Source: SXRF01 sp038043465
Lineage (GTDB): Bacteria; Pseudomonadota; Alphaproteobacteria; Rickettsiales; SXRF01
Assembly (NCBI GenBank): GCA_038043465.1
Contig: JBBTBX010000002.1
Span: 111,431-175,430, forward strand
DNA: 64,000 bases
Reading direction: 5' to 3'
In this document: piece after piece, positions 35,590 to 43,723 of the stretch
Numbering within the stretch: position 1 is the stretch's first letter
How the letters are laid out: each line of letters begins with the position of its first letter
Program-made: the position numbers and the translations under genes
Notes under the pieces: generated by a model
The model's database searches: none
Seen by the model: the letters and a program-made list of their open reading frames with translations, nothing else
What the model was told of the DNA's origin: nothing

Positions 35590-36377
35590 AAACACGTATT
35601 GAAAAAACCTTCGCTAAATTAAAAGAACAAAAGCGCACTGCCCTTATTCCATTCATCATGGGATATGATCCAGATATGCAAACATCGGCTGAAATACTCG
35701 CTGCTTTGCCCGCTGCTGGCGCGGATATTATTGAAATCGGCATGCCATTTTCTGACCCTATGGCTGATGGTCCTGTTATTCAGGCGGCAGGTTTGCGCGC
35801 TCTTAAAGCTGGAGCGACTGTTACTGGAATTATCGAAATGGTACGGGATTTTCGTAAAACTAATAACGAAACACCAATAATTTTGATGGGTTATTTCAAT
35901 CCTGTCTATCGCTATGGATTGGACAAATTCTGCAAAGATGCTGTTATTGCTGGTGTAGACGGTATGATTATTGTTGACCTACCACCTGAGGAAGAGCAGG
36001 AAATCCGCCCGCATTTAACTGCTACTGGACTCAATCTAATCCGCCTGATTGCACCAACCAGCGATAATGAAAGATTGAAACTGCTCACTGCCTCTGCCAG
36101 CGGATTTGTGTATTATATATCTATAGCGGGAATTACTGGAGCGAAAACTGCTGATAGCGGAGCTTTAGAAAAACAAATTGATAATCTGCGTGGCTTTACT
36201 CAGCTTCCTGTAGCAGTTGGATTTGGAATCAAAAACCCCAGACAGGCAAATGATGTTTCCAGATTTTCTGATGCCGTGGTGGTTGGTTCAGCACTTGTGG
36301 ACGCTATACACAAAGCCGATGACAAAATAAAAGCAGCAAAAGATTTTATCAGCTCTCTGAAATCCGCGCTTAGCTAA
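35586..36377 (+). CDS. trpA: Tryptophan synthase alpha chain
   Basis: Cleaves indole-glycerol phosphate. 263 residues; FIMGYDPDMQTSAEIL, IEIGMPFSDPMADGPVIQAA with catalytic Glu and Asp, GYFNPVYRYGLDKF and GFGIKNPRQANDV are all in family order. The stop is 6 nt from the end of the convergent sensor gene. Confidence 0.98.
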   Translation: MKTRIEKTFAKLKEQKRTALIPFIMGYDPDMQTSAEILAALPAAGADIIEIGMPFSDPMADGPVIQAAGLRALKAGATVTGIIEMVRDFRKTNNETPIILMGYFNPVYRYGLDKFCKDAVIAGVDGMIIVDLPPEEEQEIRPHLTATGLNLIRLIAPTSDNERLKLLTASASGFVYYISIAGITGAKTADSGALEKQIDNLRGFTQLPVAVGFGIKNPRQANDVSRFSDAVVVGSALVDAIHKADDKIKAAKDFISSLKSALS

Positions 36378-36383
36378 CAGTGC

Positions 36384-38549
36384 CTAGGCAGTTTTCTTGG
36401 ATTTATTATCTTGCAGAATACTGTTAATAAATTCGCGCCCGTTCTGATTATCAACGTAATGAATCAGTGTTATCACCACTCTCTGGTCAAAATAATTACC
36501 TGAATTATCCAAAAGGAATTTGTTAGCTGCCTCAATCGACATAGCATCACGCCATGAACGCGGGCTTATCATGCCGATGAAGGAATTGGCAACTGCTATA
36601 ATACGTGCAGGCATAAGAATTTTTTCTCCTTTTAACCCAAGCGGCCCCGCTCCATTCCATCTTTCCTGCCATTGTTTAAGAATTTCTGCAACTGGACCAT
36701 CAAAGGAAACTTTTTCCAATAAAGATGACGCTGTATCCATCGAATGCCGTATTATATTCTTTTCATCTTCATTTAACTGACCGGTTTTAGTTAGAAGCTC
36801 CGTCGGAACTACTATTTTTCCTATATTCATAAGGCTGGCAGCAGTTCTTGTAGCTTCTACTGTCACGCTATCCAATTCCATATCGCTTGCGATCTGATAA
36901 GAAATTTTTGATACCAGAAGTGAATGATTAGCTGCAAATGGGTCACGCTTATCAACCAGATTAAGTAGAGTTTGCACCAGTTGCTTCTGTGTTGAAAGCC
37001 TGCGTTCACGTTCGTAATAAACCTCACTGATATCCTGCTCTACTATCAGCACCCCAGATGTTTTTGGAGGCAGGTTAGATACCGGTATTTCCTTGATAGG
37101 TACGTATCCGGAACGAATGACAACTTCTCCTCCACCGGTATTTTTATGATAGACATCATACGTTGAATAGCCATTTTTCATAACTGTGGAGCATTTTTCT
37201 TCAATCCGTTCAGCATGGATTGTGCCTTGCACGTCAAAAACAGTTTTACCAGCTATGCTTTCTACAGACATTCCTGATTCTTCAGAAACTTTTTTATTGG
37301 CGAACCAATATCTTTGATTGGCATCAAGTATATATATGGCTTCCGGTTGGTAATCCGTAACCAGACGCAACAGATTTTCCTGTGCCTGAGCCTGAATCGC
37401 CACCTTTTTGAAGTAGCTCGATGCCATAAGTGCATGACGTGAATAAGCATACCACCACATAGCGATAATTATCAGAACTATAACGGCAATAATAAGGGTA
37501 AAGGATGTGACGAGAGCGGCGCGATGCGCACCACTATCAGAAAAAGCTTCATCCTTATCCACCTTCGTAATTAATTTCCAGTTAGTGCCACTTATATCAC
37601 GAGATGTCGCCAAAACTGCCTGTTCACGATAGTCGCCAAGTTCAGAAGAAAAATTATCCTTGCCACTTGTAACATAAGCCTCAGCATTTTCTTTGGGATT
37701 AAGCTGATTTTTTTTTACCAAGGCTTCACTTCCATCCAGCAGAGGTGAAATATATTCCATTTTATCCTTGGTATCTTCAACCATACGGAGCAGCAATGTC
37801 TCAAGAGTTTTCTCAGTAGCACCCGGTTGTTTCAATAGACCAAATAAATTATCGCCTATTGTTTTTATGGCGACAATTCTACCTATCTGCCCTGCTGCAT
37901 TATGCTCTCCCTGAATTGAATAAATTGGCACTGAAAAACCCATATACAGAGTCCCGTCAGAATCCTTCTGCAGTTCAATAAGACCTTCTGTTCCTGCCCC
38001 CTGTTTTTTTGCATGTTCCAGAACTTTAGTTACGGAGGAATTTATAATCTGCGTACTAACAACTATCTGGTTGTCATCATCTATAATAGCAAGACCGCTT
38101 TTGCTATCAGCTACCACATTCGCAGGAATGGAATCAATGCTGTTAGTTCCTATAAAACCTGCGCGTTGCGCGGTAAATACCAGTAAATTCCTTAAATAGG
38201 ATTTTTGTGATAGTTCGGAATCACCACCTTTATTTACCGCTTGCGGAATCATCTGCAGTTCAGTCAGATATAGCTTAAGAGATGGATTATCCGCCAGCGT
38301 ACGTAATTCAGCAAAGTTACCGGATATAAAACGGCTGACATCTTCTTTCCGGTTTTCCGCAATTAAGTTCAGCTTTTCCTTCCACGACTGCACATCGCGC
38401 ACATAATCATTATTATTAAAACGGGATATAAGCAGAAGACCAACTATAATAATACCAAACACCATTAAAACTATGGCATAAGTCCATGGTGTTTTATATT
38501 CTTTTGCTGCTTGAGAAAATTCCTCATGTGAGGGGAGTATCTCTGTCAT
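36384..38549 (-). CDS. Membrane sensor: periplasmic Cache-like domain, PAS domain, degenerate HD-GYP domain
   Basis: 721 residues. Transmembrane segments at about 21-42 and 342-368 enclose a ~300-residue periplasmic sensor that looks Cache-like (GLAIIDDDNQIVVST). Then a PAS domain (about 395-515: AIYILDANQRYWFANKKVSEESGMSVESIAGK) and an HD-GYP-like domain (520-690). Catalytic residues are lost: the HD of LHDIGK is MN (SLMNIGK), the HHE of HHERWDG is WQE, and GYP is replaced by GPLG; one His (NHSLL) and IRHSMDT remain. Probably a receptor, not a phosphodiesterase. It lies 60 nt after the LapG-like protease gene on the same strand, a likely operon. The stop abuts trpA. Confidence 0.85.
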   Translation of the reverse strand: MTEILPSHEEFSQAAKEYKTPWTYAIVLMVFGIIIVGLLLISRFNNNDYVRDVQSWKEKLNLIAENRKEDVSRFISGNFAELRTLADNPSLKLYLTELQMIPQAVNKGGDSELSQKSYLRNLLVFTAQRAGFIGTNSIDSIPANVVADSKSGLAIIDDDNQIVVSTQIINSSVTKVLEHAKKQGAGTEGLIELQKDSDGTLYMGFSVPIYSIQGEHNAAGQIGRIVAIKTIGDNLFGLLKQPGATEKTLETLLLRMVEDTKDKMEYISPLLDGSEALVKKNQLNPKENAEAYVTSGKDNFSSELGDYREQAVLATSRDISGTNWKLITKVDKDEAFSDSGAHRAALVTSFTLIIAVIVLIIIAMWWYAYSRHALMASSYFKKVAIQAQAQENLLRLVTDYQPEAIYILDANQRYWFANKKVSEESGMSVESIAGKTVFDVQGTIHAERIEEKCSTVMKNGYSTYDVYHKNTGGGEVVIRSGYVPIKEIPVSNLPPKTSGVLIVEQDISEVYYERERRLSTQKQLVQTLLNLVDKRDPFAANHSLLVSKISYQIASDMELDSVTVEATRTAASLMNIGKIVVPTELLTKTGQLNEDEKNIIRHSMDTASSLLEKVSFDGPVAEILKQWQERWNGAGPLGLKGEKILMPARIIAVANSFIGMISPRSWRDAMSIEAANKFLLDNSGNYFDQRVVITLIHYVDNQNGREFINSILQDNKSKKTA

Positions 38550-38608
38550 TTTATTTCTCCTTTATAATGTCTTATGTAGCAAATTTATTTAGCAATATGA
38601 AGAAAAAT

Positions 38609-39397
38609 CTACATTCTCGGGCGATATGTCCACCAGTAATCCTCATTTACTCCATATATTGGCCGGTAGTGGTATATATTCATTGCCGGAATAACATGCT
38701 TAATTTGATTATCGAGAATTATCATATTACTATCATCATCATATACGCCAAGTATAGCGTGAATGATGCCGCCAAGATTTAAGTCCTGGACTATAATAAT
38801 CCGCATCCTATCCTCTGAAATGCCAAGTGCGCGCAAGGAATAATACTTGGAAATAGCATAATCTTCGCAATCGCCACTCACTTCCATAAATTCGTAAGGT
38901 GTTTCCCAATAGTCATTAATCCCCCAATTTAATTGATCAACTATATATGGATGAGAATTAGACCAGTCATTCACTTTATCTAATTGCTCCTTTAGGGGCT
39001 TGCCTTTTAATTCATCAAGCATCTGCCCCCACCCTTTTATCGCGCAAGGATGATAACGGACAGTTCCACAATCATCATCTGCAATCCCCTGCTGATTTTC
39101 AAAGCGGGTCATCACGCCTGTCCATTTAGGAAATGGAGTAAGATTCCCAAACCTCAATTCACTCATATCAAAATAGGAATTTCTGGATGCGTATGATCGC
39201 GCGGAATACAATGTAACCGACATAAAAATGCAAAGCAGGATTACACCCATTCCAACTGAAAAGTTGGGATGGGTATACGAAAATCGAGGCCGAAAGCCCG
39301 ATTTTTCGACGCGTAGCAGGCGTACGAACTTTAAGAATTCCCAATTCTTGAAGTGCAAAAAATATACTATAGAATTTTTTTTATAAGGATGATTCAT
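38609..39397 (-). CDS. LapG-like periplasmic transglutaminase-like cysteine peptidase (BTLCP)
   Basis: Up to 262 residues. Cys-His-Asp triad: SGDCEDYAISKYYSLRALG (Cys near 176), GIIHAILGVY (His near 213) and MIILDNQ (Asp near 228). The Asp-Cys-Glu at the active site is the calcium-dependent LapG pattern. LapG cleaves RTX adhesins in the periplasm. An N-terminal hydrophobic stretch (MGVILLCIFMSVTLYSARS, starting at about residue 49) is a signal anchor; the true start is probably the ATG near 39253, because the first 45 codons are translated from a palindromic repeat (39245-39372). It precedes the degenerate HD-GYP sensor gene. Confidence 0.82.
   Translation of the reverse strand: MNHPYKKNSIVYFLHFKNWEFLKFVRLLRVEKSGFRPRFSYTHPNFSVGMGVILLCIFMSVTLYSARSYASRNSYFDMSELRFGNLTPFPKWTGVMTRFENQQGIADDDCGTVRYHPCAIKGWGQMLDELKGKPLKEQLDKVNDWSNSHPYIVDQLNWGINDYWETPYEFMEVSGDCEDYAISKYYSLRALGISEDRMRIIIVQDLNLGGIIHAILGVYDDDSNMIILDNQIKHVIPAMNIYHYRPIYGVNEDYWWTYRPRM
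39245..39372. repeat. Three-hairpin repeat, copy A
   Basis: First stem 39245-39257/39262-39274 (ACCCATTCCAACT, one mismatch). Core stem GAAAATCG...CGATTTTTC at 39279-39307 followed by ACGCGTAG. Third stem ACTTTAAGAATT/AATTCTTGAAGT at 39328-39354. Ends TACTATAG at 39365-39372. Copy B (40695-40816) shares the core, the ACGCGTAG and the TACTATAG end, but has different, still self-complementary, first and third stems. Copy A covers the putative N-terminus of the LapG-like gene. Confidence 0.6.
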
Positions 39398-39781
39398 AAT
39401 GTGGCTTTATACTATATAAATTGAGCTATACCTCAAACTTTTCTTCTTTGCCATTGTGTTTTTTTTATCACACCAAGAACATAAATATATGCCAAAGAAG
39501 TTTTTCTTTTACAACAAACATTAACTGATATTCTGAGCATATATTTCGGATACGTAACAAATAAACTCTAGAATAATTAAGGGTTGCAGAGAGTTATTAT
39601 ATATTCCATATGCGAAATGAACATGCTGTTATTTTATTTATAAAGCTGTAATCTATATTGTTTTTGCGAATAAGTGGTTTTTCTCATTAATGGAAAATTA
39701 ATTATTAATGCGTATAGAATGGAGCTATATTCATTTGCATGGTGTAACTGGATATATGTAATTACATTAATGGAGTATATT
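39398..39781. other. Noncoding region upstream of the H1-like gene
   Basis: 384 AT-rich nt between divergent genes. One loose inverted pair (CTTCTTTG near 39440 and CAAAGAAG near 39495) was seen. No clear -35/-10 pair, RNA gene or open frame with an RBS could be supported; an in-frame extension upstream of the H1-like gene from 39674 has no RBS. Confidence 0.35.
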
Positions 39782-40093
39782 ATGACTATTGCAAAAAAAT
39801 CTGCTAAAAAGCCAGCTGCTAAAAAAGCTGCTGCTAAAAAACCAGCCGCTAAAAAATCTGCTGCTAAGAAGCCAGCTGCTAAAAAGTCTGCTGCTAAAAA
39901 ACCAGCTGCTAAAAAAGCTGCTGCTAAAAAACCAGCTGCTAAAAAAGCCGTTGCTAAAAAAGCCGTTGCTAAGAAACCAGCTGCTAAAAAAGCTGCTGCT
40001 AGAAAACCAGCTAAAGTTTCTAAACCAAAAGCTAGCTTGAGCTTAGCTGCTAAGTCTCTTTCTGGTAAAAAAGTAACTCCAATCCGCCTCTAA
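39782..40093 (+). CDS. Histone H1-like Lys/Ala/Pro repeat protein
   Basis: 103 residues, almost entirely repeats of the five-residue unit KKPAA/KKSAA/KKAAA from residue 4 to 78, then SKPKASLSLAAKSLSGKKVTPIRL. Strongly basic, of the type seen in bacterial H1-like nucleoid proteins (HctB, AlgP tails); DNA or RNA binding is expected. The ATG at 39782 has GGAG 10 nt upstream. The coding repeat is a tandem DNA repeat, so length variation is likely. A strong terminator follows. Confidence 0.8.
   Translation: MTIAKKSAKKPAAKKAAAKKPAAKKSAAKKPAAKKSAAKKPAAKKAAAKKPAAKKAVAKKAVAKKPAAKKAAARKPAKVSKPKASLSLAAKSLSGKKVTPIRL
39788..40010 (+). repeat. Tandem 15-bp/30-bp coding repeat (GCTGCTAAAAAACCA units)
   Basis: About 15 imperfect 15-bp units GCTGCTAAAAAACCA/GCTGCTAAAAAATCT within the H1-like gene. 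The +1 frame is also open here but is Leu/Lys monotony and lacks an RBS. Such repeats expand and contract. Confidence 0.75.
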
Positions 40094-40123
40094 TTGACGG
40101 AAGGGTTAGTTTATAATAAAATA

Positions 40124-40152
40124 GGGGGTCTCAATTGAGACTCCCTTTTTTT
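40124..40152 (+). terminator. Rho-independent terminator of the H1-like gene
   Basis: GGGGTCTC/GAGACTCCC stem (core GTCTCAATTGAGAC palindromic) followed by seven T at 40146-40152, about 30 nt after the stop codon. Classic intrinsic terminator shape; it could also serve the convergent gene at 40184-40579. Confidence 0.85.
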
Positions 40153-40183
40153 ATTTGTATTTGTATGATCACAGGCGCAGATA

Positions 40184-40579
40184 TTAAAAGTTAAGCCTGT
40201 AATTCATCATAGCAGCATTTTTGCGTACACTATACTGCATGTTAGAATTTTCAGGAGCATAGTGCAATTCGAGCTGTTTTATCCCTATTTTCCCTTCTGT
40301 TACATAACGCAGAGATAAATTGCCGCCTGTTATTTGCTCTTCATGCAGCAGGAAATAGCCGTCACCGCGACGATTCCCAATTTCATTCGCCAGTTTAGTT
40401 ATTTCCGGATCGGATATGCCGATAGATCTCAGCATCTCCAAAATTTTATCTACTTTTTTTTGTTTGAGGTTGGCATTCGCATATTTGCTTTTATGCTCTA
40501 GGTTTTCTGCGGCCACTGCCACGTGATTTTCTATCATAACGAGTAGGAGTGCCGCAACAACTACTGATATTATTCTCAT
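40184..40579 (-). CDS. Small exported protein, unknown
   Basis: 131 residues. Signal peptide (MRIISVVVAALLLVMIENHVAVAA), then a mainly helical, charged part (KQKKVDKILEMLRSIGI) and a beta-like end (GNLSLRYVTEGKIGIKQLELHYAPE). Family not recognised; convergent with the H1-like gene. Its stop is near that gene's terminator. Confidence 0.55.
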   Translation of the reverse strand: MRIISVVVAALLLVMIENHVAVAAENLEHKSKYANANLKQKKVDKILEMLRSIGISDPEITKLANEIGNRRGDGYFLLHEEQITGGNLSLRYVTEGKIGIKQLELHYAPENSNMQYSVRKNAAMMNYRLNF

Positions 40580-40694
40580 ATTTTAAATCTATCATAAAAA
40601 TGCAAGAAAAACAATAAAATTTTACCGTTATTTAACTATATATTAATTTATGCTGCGGTGCAAAAAGCTACATGCTTACCCCCTCGTCTATTGT

Positions 40695-40816
40695 CGTTAT
40701 GTATAAGAATTATACATAACGGCTATGAAAATCGAGACCGAAAGCCCGATTTTTCACGCGTAGGCAGCGTATCTTCAAATAAGATGCTGTACAGTTCTTA
40801 TTTGGAATTACTATAG
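40695..40816. repeat. Three-hairpin repeat, copy B
   Basis: First stem CGTTATGTATAA/TTATACATAACG (40695-40721, perfect 12 bp), core GAAAATCG...CGATTTTTC (40727-40755) with CGAGACCGAAAGCCCG between, then ACGCGTAG to 40763. Third stem CAAATAAGA/TCTTATTTG (40776-40784/40796-40804), and TACTATAG at 40809-40816. Only the core and end match copy A. Intergenic and directly followed by another element. Confidence 0.6.
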
Positions 40817-40817
40817 T

Positions 40818-40950
40818 AAAGACCTCTGCATAATGCGTTTTTCGTCATTGCGAGGAGGCGAAGCCGACGTGGCAATCCAGTAAAATTAAGCATCATAGAA
40901 AGATGGATTGCTTCGTTTCACTCGCAATGACGCATTATGCAGAGGTCTTT
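40818..40950. repeat. MITE-like element with 20-bp perfect terminal inverted repeats
   Basis: AAAGACCTCTGCATAATGCG at 40818-40837 is the exact reverse complement of 40931-40950. Inside lies a second inverted pair, GTCATTGCGAG / CTCGCAATGAC (40844-40854, 40920-40930), with GCCGACGTGGCAATCCA between. 133 bp, no coding capacity. The interior matches a type of dispersed repeat with GTCATTGCGAG arms. A non-autonomous mobile element or structured repeat is likely; no transposase is in the window. Confidence 0.75.
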
Positions 40951-40958
40951 AGTATTAA

Positions 40959-41243
40959 TTATATGTCCATATTGTCCACAGCCTTAGCTAACATGGTTTT
41001 ACGCCGGAAATAAGCATTTACAGCATTTTCCAGTTGTGGCCAGCATAAACCTGTCTGCCCTTCAAACTGCTCATTAGCAATTATAAATACCTCCATTGCT
41101 TCCCTATTGGTAAGATTAGGCAGGTTATTTTGCTCACAGATGAAGTGAATATCATCAATATGCCACAAATTATCCACAAAATAACCATGAGATTTAAGTA
41201 ATTCTCTAGCAAATTCAACAATTTTTACGTCTAATCCATTCAT
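40959..41243 (-). CDS. Small soluble protein, unknown
   Basis: 94 residues, family not recognised. Predicted mostly helical, with LVKIVEFARELLKSHGYFVDNLWHIDDIHFI-like content in pieces (EFARELLKSHGY; HIDDIHFICEQNNLP; REAMEVFIIANEQFEGQTG). ATG at 41243. Upstream of dnaK and transcribed away from it; downstream it meets a MITE-like element. Confidence 0.5.
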   Translation of the reverse strand: MNGLDVKIVEFARELLKSHGYFVDNLWHIDDIHFICEQNNLPNLTNREAMEVFIIANEQFEGQTGLCWPQLENAVNAYFRRKTMLAKAVDNMDI

Positions 41244-41401
41244 ATAATTTTAATCCCTTATTAATAATAATTGCGGATATCTTAATAAAGATTAATTATT
41301 AATATTTAGTTAATATTTCTTAAGAAAATACATTTTTTTGCATATTTTTCTATTTTTTTTCTATTTTAAGGGTTTTTTCAAAAAATATTTCAAACAGGGT
41401 G

Positions 41402-41429
41402 TTGTCATTCCATTTTTATTTCCTATATC
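41402..41429 (+). promoter_or_regulatory. Candidate dnaK promoter
   Basis: TTGTCA (41402-41407) and TATATC (41424-41429) with 16 nt between, about 60 nt before dnaK; fits sigma-70 loosely. A sigma-32-type element (CTTG...CCAT) is not clearly better. Low certainty. Confidence 0.3.
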
Positions 41430-41491
41430 TCGTTCATCAGTCAATATGAACAAAACAATTTATAATAAATCAATTCTAAGGAGAGTCTCTC

Positions 41492-43420
41492 ATGAGTAAA
41501 ATTATCGGTATAGATCTTGGAACAACAAACAGTTGCGTGGCAATTATGGAAGGAAGCCAGATAAAGGTTATTCATTCCCAGGAAGGACGTAATGTGGTTC
41601 CATCGGTTGTGGCACTCACTGAAAATGGCGAACGCCTGGTCGGTGATGGCGCGCGCAGACAGGCGGTTACTAACCCGGAAAATACACTATTTGCTATTAA
41701 ACGCCTTATAGGTCGTAATTTCTCTGACCCAATAGTGGCTAAGGATATGGCTCTTGTACCTTATAAAATAGTAAAGGGCGATAATGGCGATGCATGGGTG
41801 GAAGCGCGTGGTGATAAATATTCTCCAAGCCAGGTTTCGGCATTCATCCTTACCAAAATGAAAGACGTTGCTGAAAATTACCTTGGCGAAAAAGTAACTC
41901 AGGCAGTTATTACCGTTCCTGCTTATTTTAATGACGCACAACGTCAGGCGACCAAGGATGCCGGACGCATCGCCGGTCTGGAAGTTTTGCGTATTATCAA
42001 CGAACCGACAGCTGCTGCCCTTGCTTATGGCTTGGATAAAGATAAGAAAGATGGAAAGACCGTTGCGGTTTATGATCTTGGCGGCGGAACTTTCGACGTG
42101 TCCGTTCTAGAAATTGATGATGGTGTTTTTGAAGTTAAAGCAACCAATGGCGACACTTTCCTTGGCGGTGAAGATTTTGATAAGAGGATTATAGATTTCC
42201 TGGCTGATGAATTTAAGCGTGATCAGGGAATCGATCTGCGTAATGACAAGCTCGCGCTGCAACGCCTGAAGGAAGCTGCGGAAAAAGCTAAGATTGAGCT
42301 TTCTAATTCAATGCAGACTGATGTTAATCTGCCGTTTATCACTGCCGATGCTTCTGGCCCTAAACACATGAACATCAAGCTAACGCGTGCTAAACTCGAA
42401 GGTCTGGTTGACGATCTGATCCAGAAAACCATCGCTCCTTGCAAAGCAGCCTTAAAAGATGCCGGACTAACTTCTAAGGACATTGATGAAGTAATTCTGG
42501 TTGGCGGTATGACTCGTATGCCAAAAGTTATCGAAGTGGTGAAAGAATTTTTTGGTCGTGAACCTCATAAAGGTGTAAACCCTGATGAAGTAGTGGCTAT
42601 GGGCGCAGCTATTCAGGGAGCAGTGCTAAAGGGTGATGTTAAGGACGTGTTGTTGCTTGACGTGACTCCTCTATCTCTTGGTATCGAAACATTGGGCGGT
42701 GTATTTACGCGCCTTATTGATCGCAATACCACTATCCCAACCAAAAAATCGCAAGTGTTCTCAACTGCCGATGATAACCAGACTGCTGTTACCATTCGTG
42801 TTTTCCAAGGTGAACGTGAAATGGCATCGGATAATAAATTGCTAGGGCAGTTTGATCTAGTGGGTATTCCTAATTCTCCGCGCGGTGTGCCACAAATTGA
42901 AGTTACCTTCGATATTGACGCTAATGGTATAGTGAATGTATCGGCAAAAGATAAGGCAACCGGCAAGGAACAGCAAATCCGCATTCAGGCTTCCGGCGGA
43001 CTTTCTGACGCTGACATCGACAAGATGGTAAAAGATGCACAAGCGCATGCCGAGGAAGATAAAAAACGCCGCGTGCTGGTTGATGCAAAGAACCATGCTG
43101 ACGGGCTTGTCCATTCCGCTGAGAAAAACCTCAAGGAACATGGCGATAAAATTCCGGCAGCCGACAAGGAGACAATTGAAAAAGATATAGCAGCTTTGAA
43201 GGAAGCTTTATCCAGTGACGATGCTGAAAAAATTGAAAAACAGACAGAAGCCCTCACCCAGTCTTCAATGAAAATCGGTGAGATAATCTATAAAGCTGAG
43301 CAGGAAAAGGCTGCTGCTGGTGGTAACGCTACTGGTGATGCATCTTCAGAAGGTGGCGATAACGGCACAGTAGTTGACGCTACTTATGAAGAAGTTGATA
43401 AGGATAAAAAGGCTGGCTAA
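41492..43420 (+). CDS. dnaK: Molecular chaperone DnaK (Hsp70)
   Basis: 642 residues. MSKIIGIDLGTTNSCVA opens the ATPase, YDLGGGTFDVSVLEI and VGGMTRMPKV are its phosphate and adenosine motifs, DVTPLSLGIETLGG begins the peptide-binding domain, and the end has the acidic EEVDKDKK tail. RBS AAGGAG precedes the ATG. A toxin-antitoxin pair separates it from dnaJ. Confidence 0.98.
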   Translation: MSKIIGIDLGTTNSCVAIMEGSQIKVIHSQEGRNVVPSVVALTENGERLVGDGARRQAVTNPENTLFAIKRLIGRNFSDPIVAKDMALVPYKIVKGDNGDAWVEARGDKYSPSQVSAFILTKMKDVAENYLGEKVTQAVITVPAYFNDAQRQATKDAGRIAGLEVLRIINEPTAAALAYGLDKDKKDGKTVAVYDLGGGTFDVSVLEIDDGVFEVKATNGDTFLGGEDFDKRIIDFLADEFKRDQGIDLRNDKLALQRLKEAAEKAKIELSNSMQTDVNLPFITADASGPKHMNIKLTRAKLEGLVDDLIQKTIAPCKAALKDAGLTSKDIDEVILVGGMTRMPKVIEVVKEFFGREPHKGVNPDEVVAMGAAIQGAVLKGDVKDVLLLDVTPLSLGIETLGGVFTRLIDRNTTIPTKKSQVFSTADDNQTAVTIRVFQGEREMASDNKLLGQFDLVGIPNSPRGVPQIEVTFDIDANGIVNVSAKDKATGKEQQIRIQASGGLSDADIDKMVKDAQAHAEEDKKRRVLVDAKNHADGLVHSAEKNLKEHGDKIPAADKETIEKDIAALKEALSSDDAEKIEKQTEALTQSSMKIGEIIYKAEQEKAAAGGNATGDASSEGGDNGTVVDATYEEVDKDKKAG

Positions 43421-43430
43421 AAATGGATAG

Positions 43431-43474
43431 ATAGTGGCTGGAAAATGGTATAAAATGCTGTAACCAGCCACTAT
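43431..43474. repeat. Inverted repeat ATAGTGGCTGG / CCAGCCACTAT after dnaK
   Basis: Perfect 11-bp arms (43431-43441 and 43464-43474) separated by 22 nt, in the dnaK-antitoxin gap. Partly resembles the repeat at 31980-32062. No T-run; it may influence the dnaK transcript end. Confidence 0.5.
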
Positions 43475-43489
43475 TATTAGGAGTGTTTT

Positions 43490-43714
43490 ATGAAGCCAAT
43501 TGATATAGAAAATTTTGATTTTTCACATCTTAGTCTTAATGAAAGAGTTATGCTTGCAGAAAGATTATGGGATAGCATCGAAGAGCATGTTAAGCAAAAA
43601 CCTCTTACTGACGAGCAAATGGATGAAGTGGAAAACCGTATAAAATCTTATAAAGCAGGAGAAATGGAGACTTCTACATGGGATGAAGTAAAAAGCCGAT
43701 GGGACTCTTTATAA
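43490..43714 (+). CDS. Addiction-module antitoxin component
   Basis: 74 residues. The pattern LSLNERVMLAERLWDSIEEH followed by PLTDEQMDEVENRIKSYKAGEMETSTWDEVKSRW is that of the putative addiction-module component family that pairs with RelE/ParE toxins. RBS GGAG precedes the ATG. The toxin gene follows within 10 nt. Confidence 0.8.
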   Translation: MKPIDIENFDFSHLSLNERVMLAERLWDSIEEHVKQKPLTDEQMDEVENRIKSYKAGEMETSTWDEVKSRWDSL

Positions 43715-43723
43715 GTTAATTTG

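Noticed and set aside
39789..40040. Second open frame inside the H1-like gene
   Set aside because: A by-product of the 15-bp repeat; Leu/Lys monotony without an RBS.
41170..41178. Perfect DnaA box TTATCCACA
   Set aside because: Lies inside the coding sequence of a small gene upstream of dnaK, isolated from other boxes.
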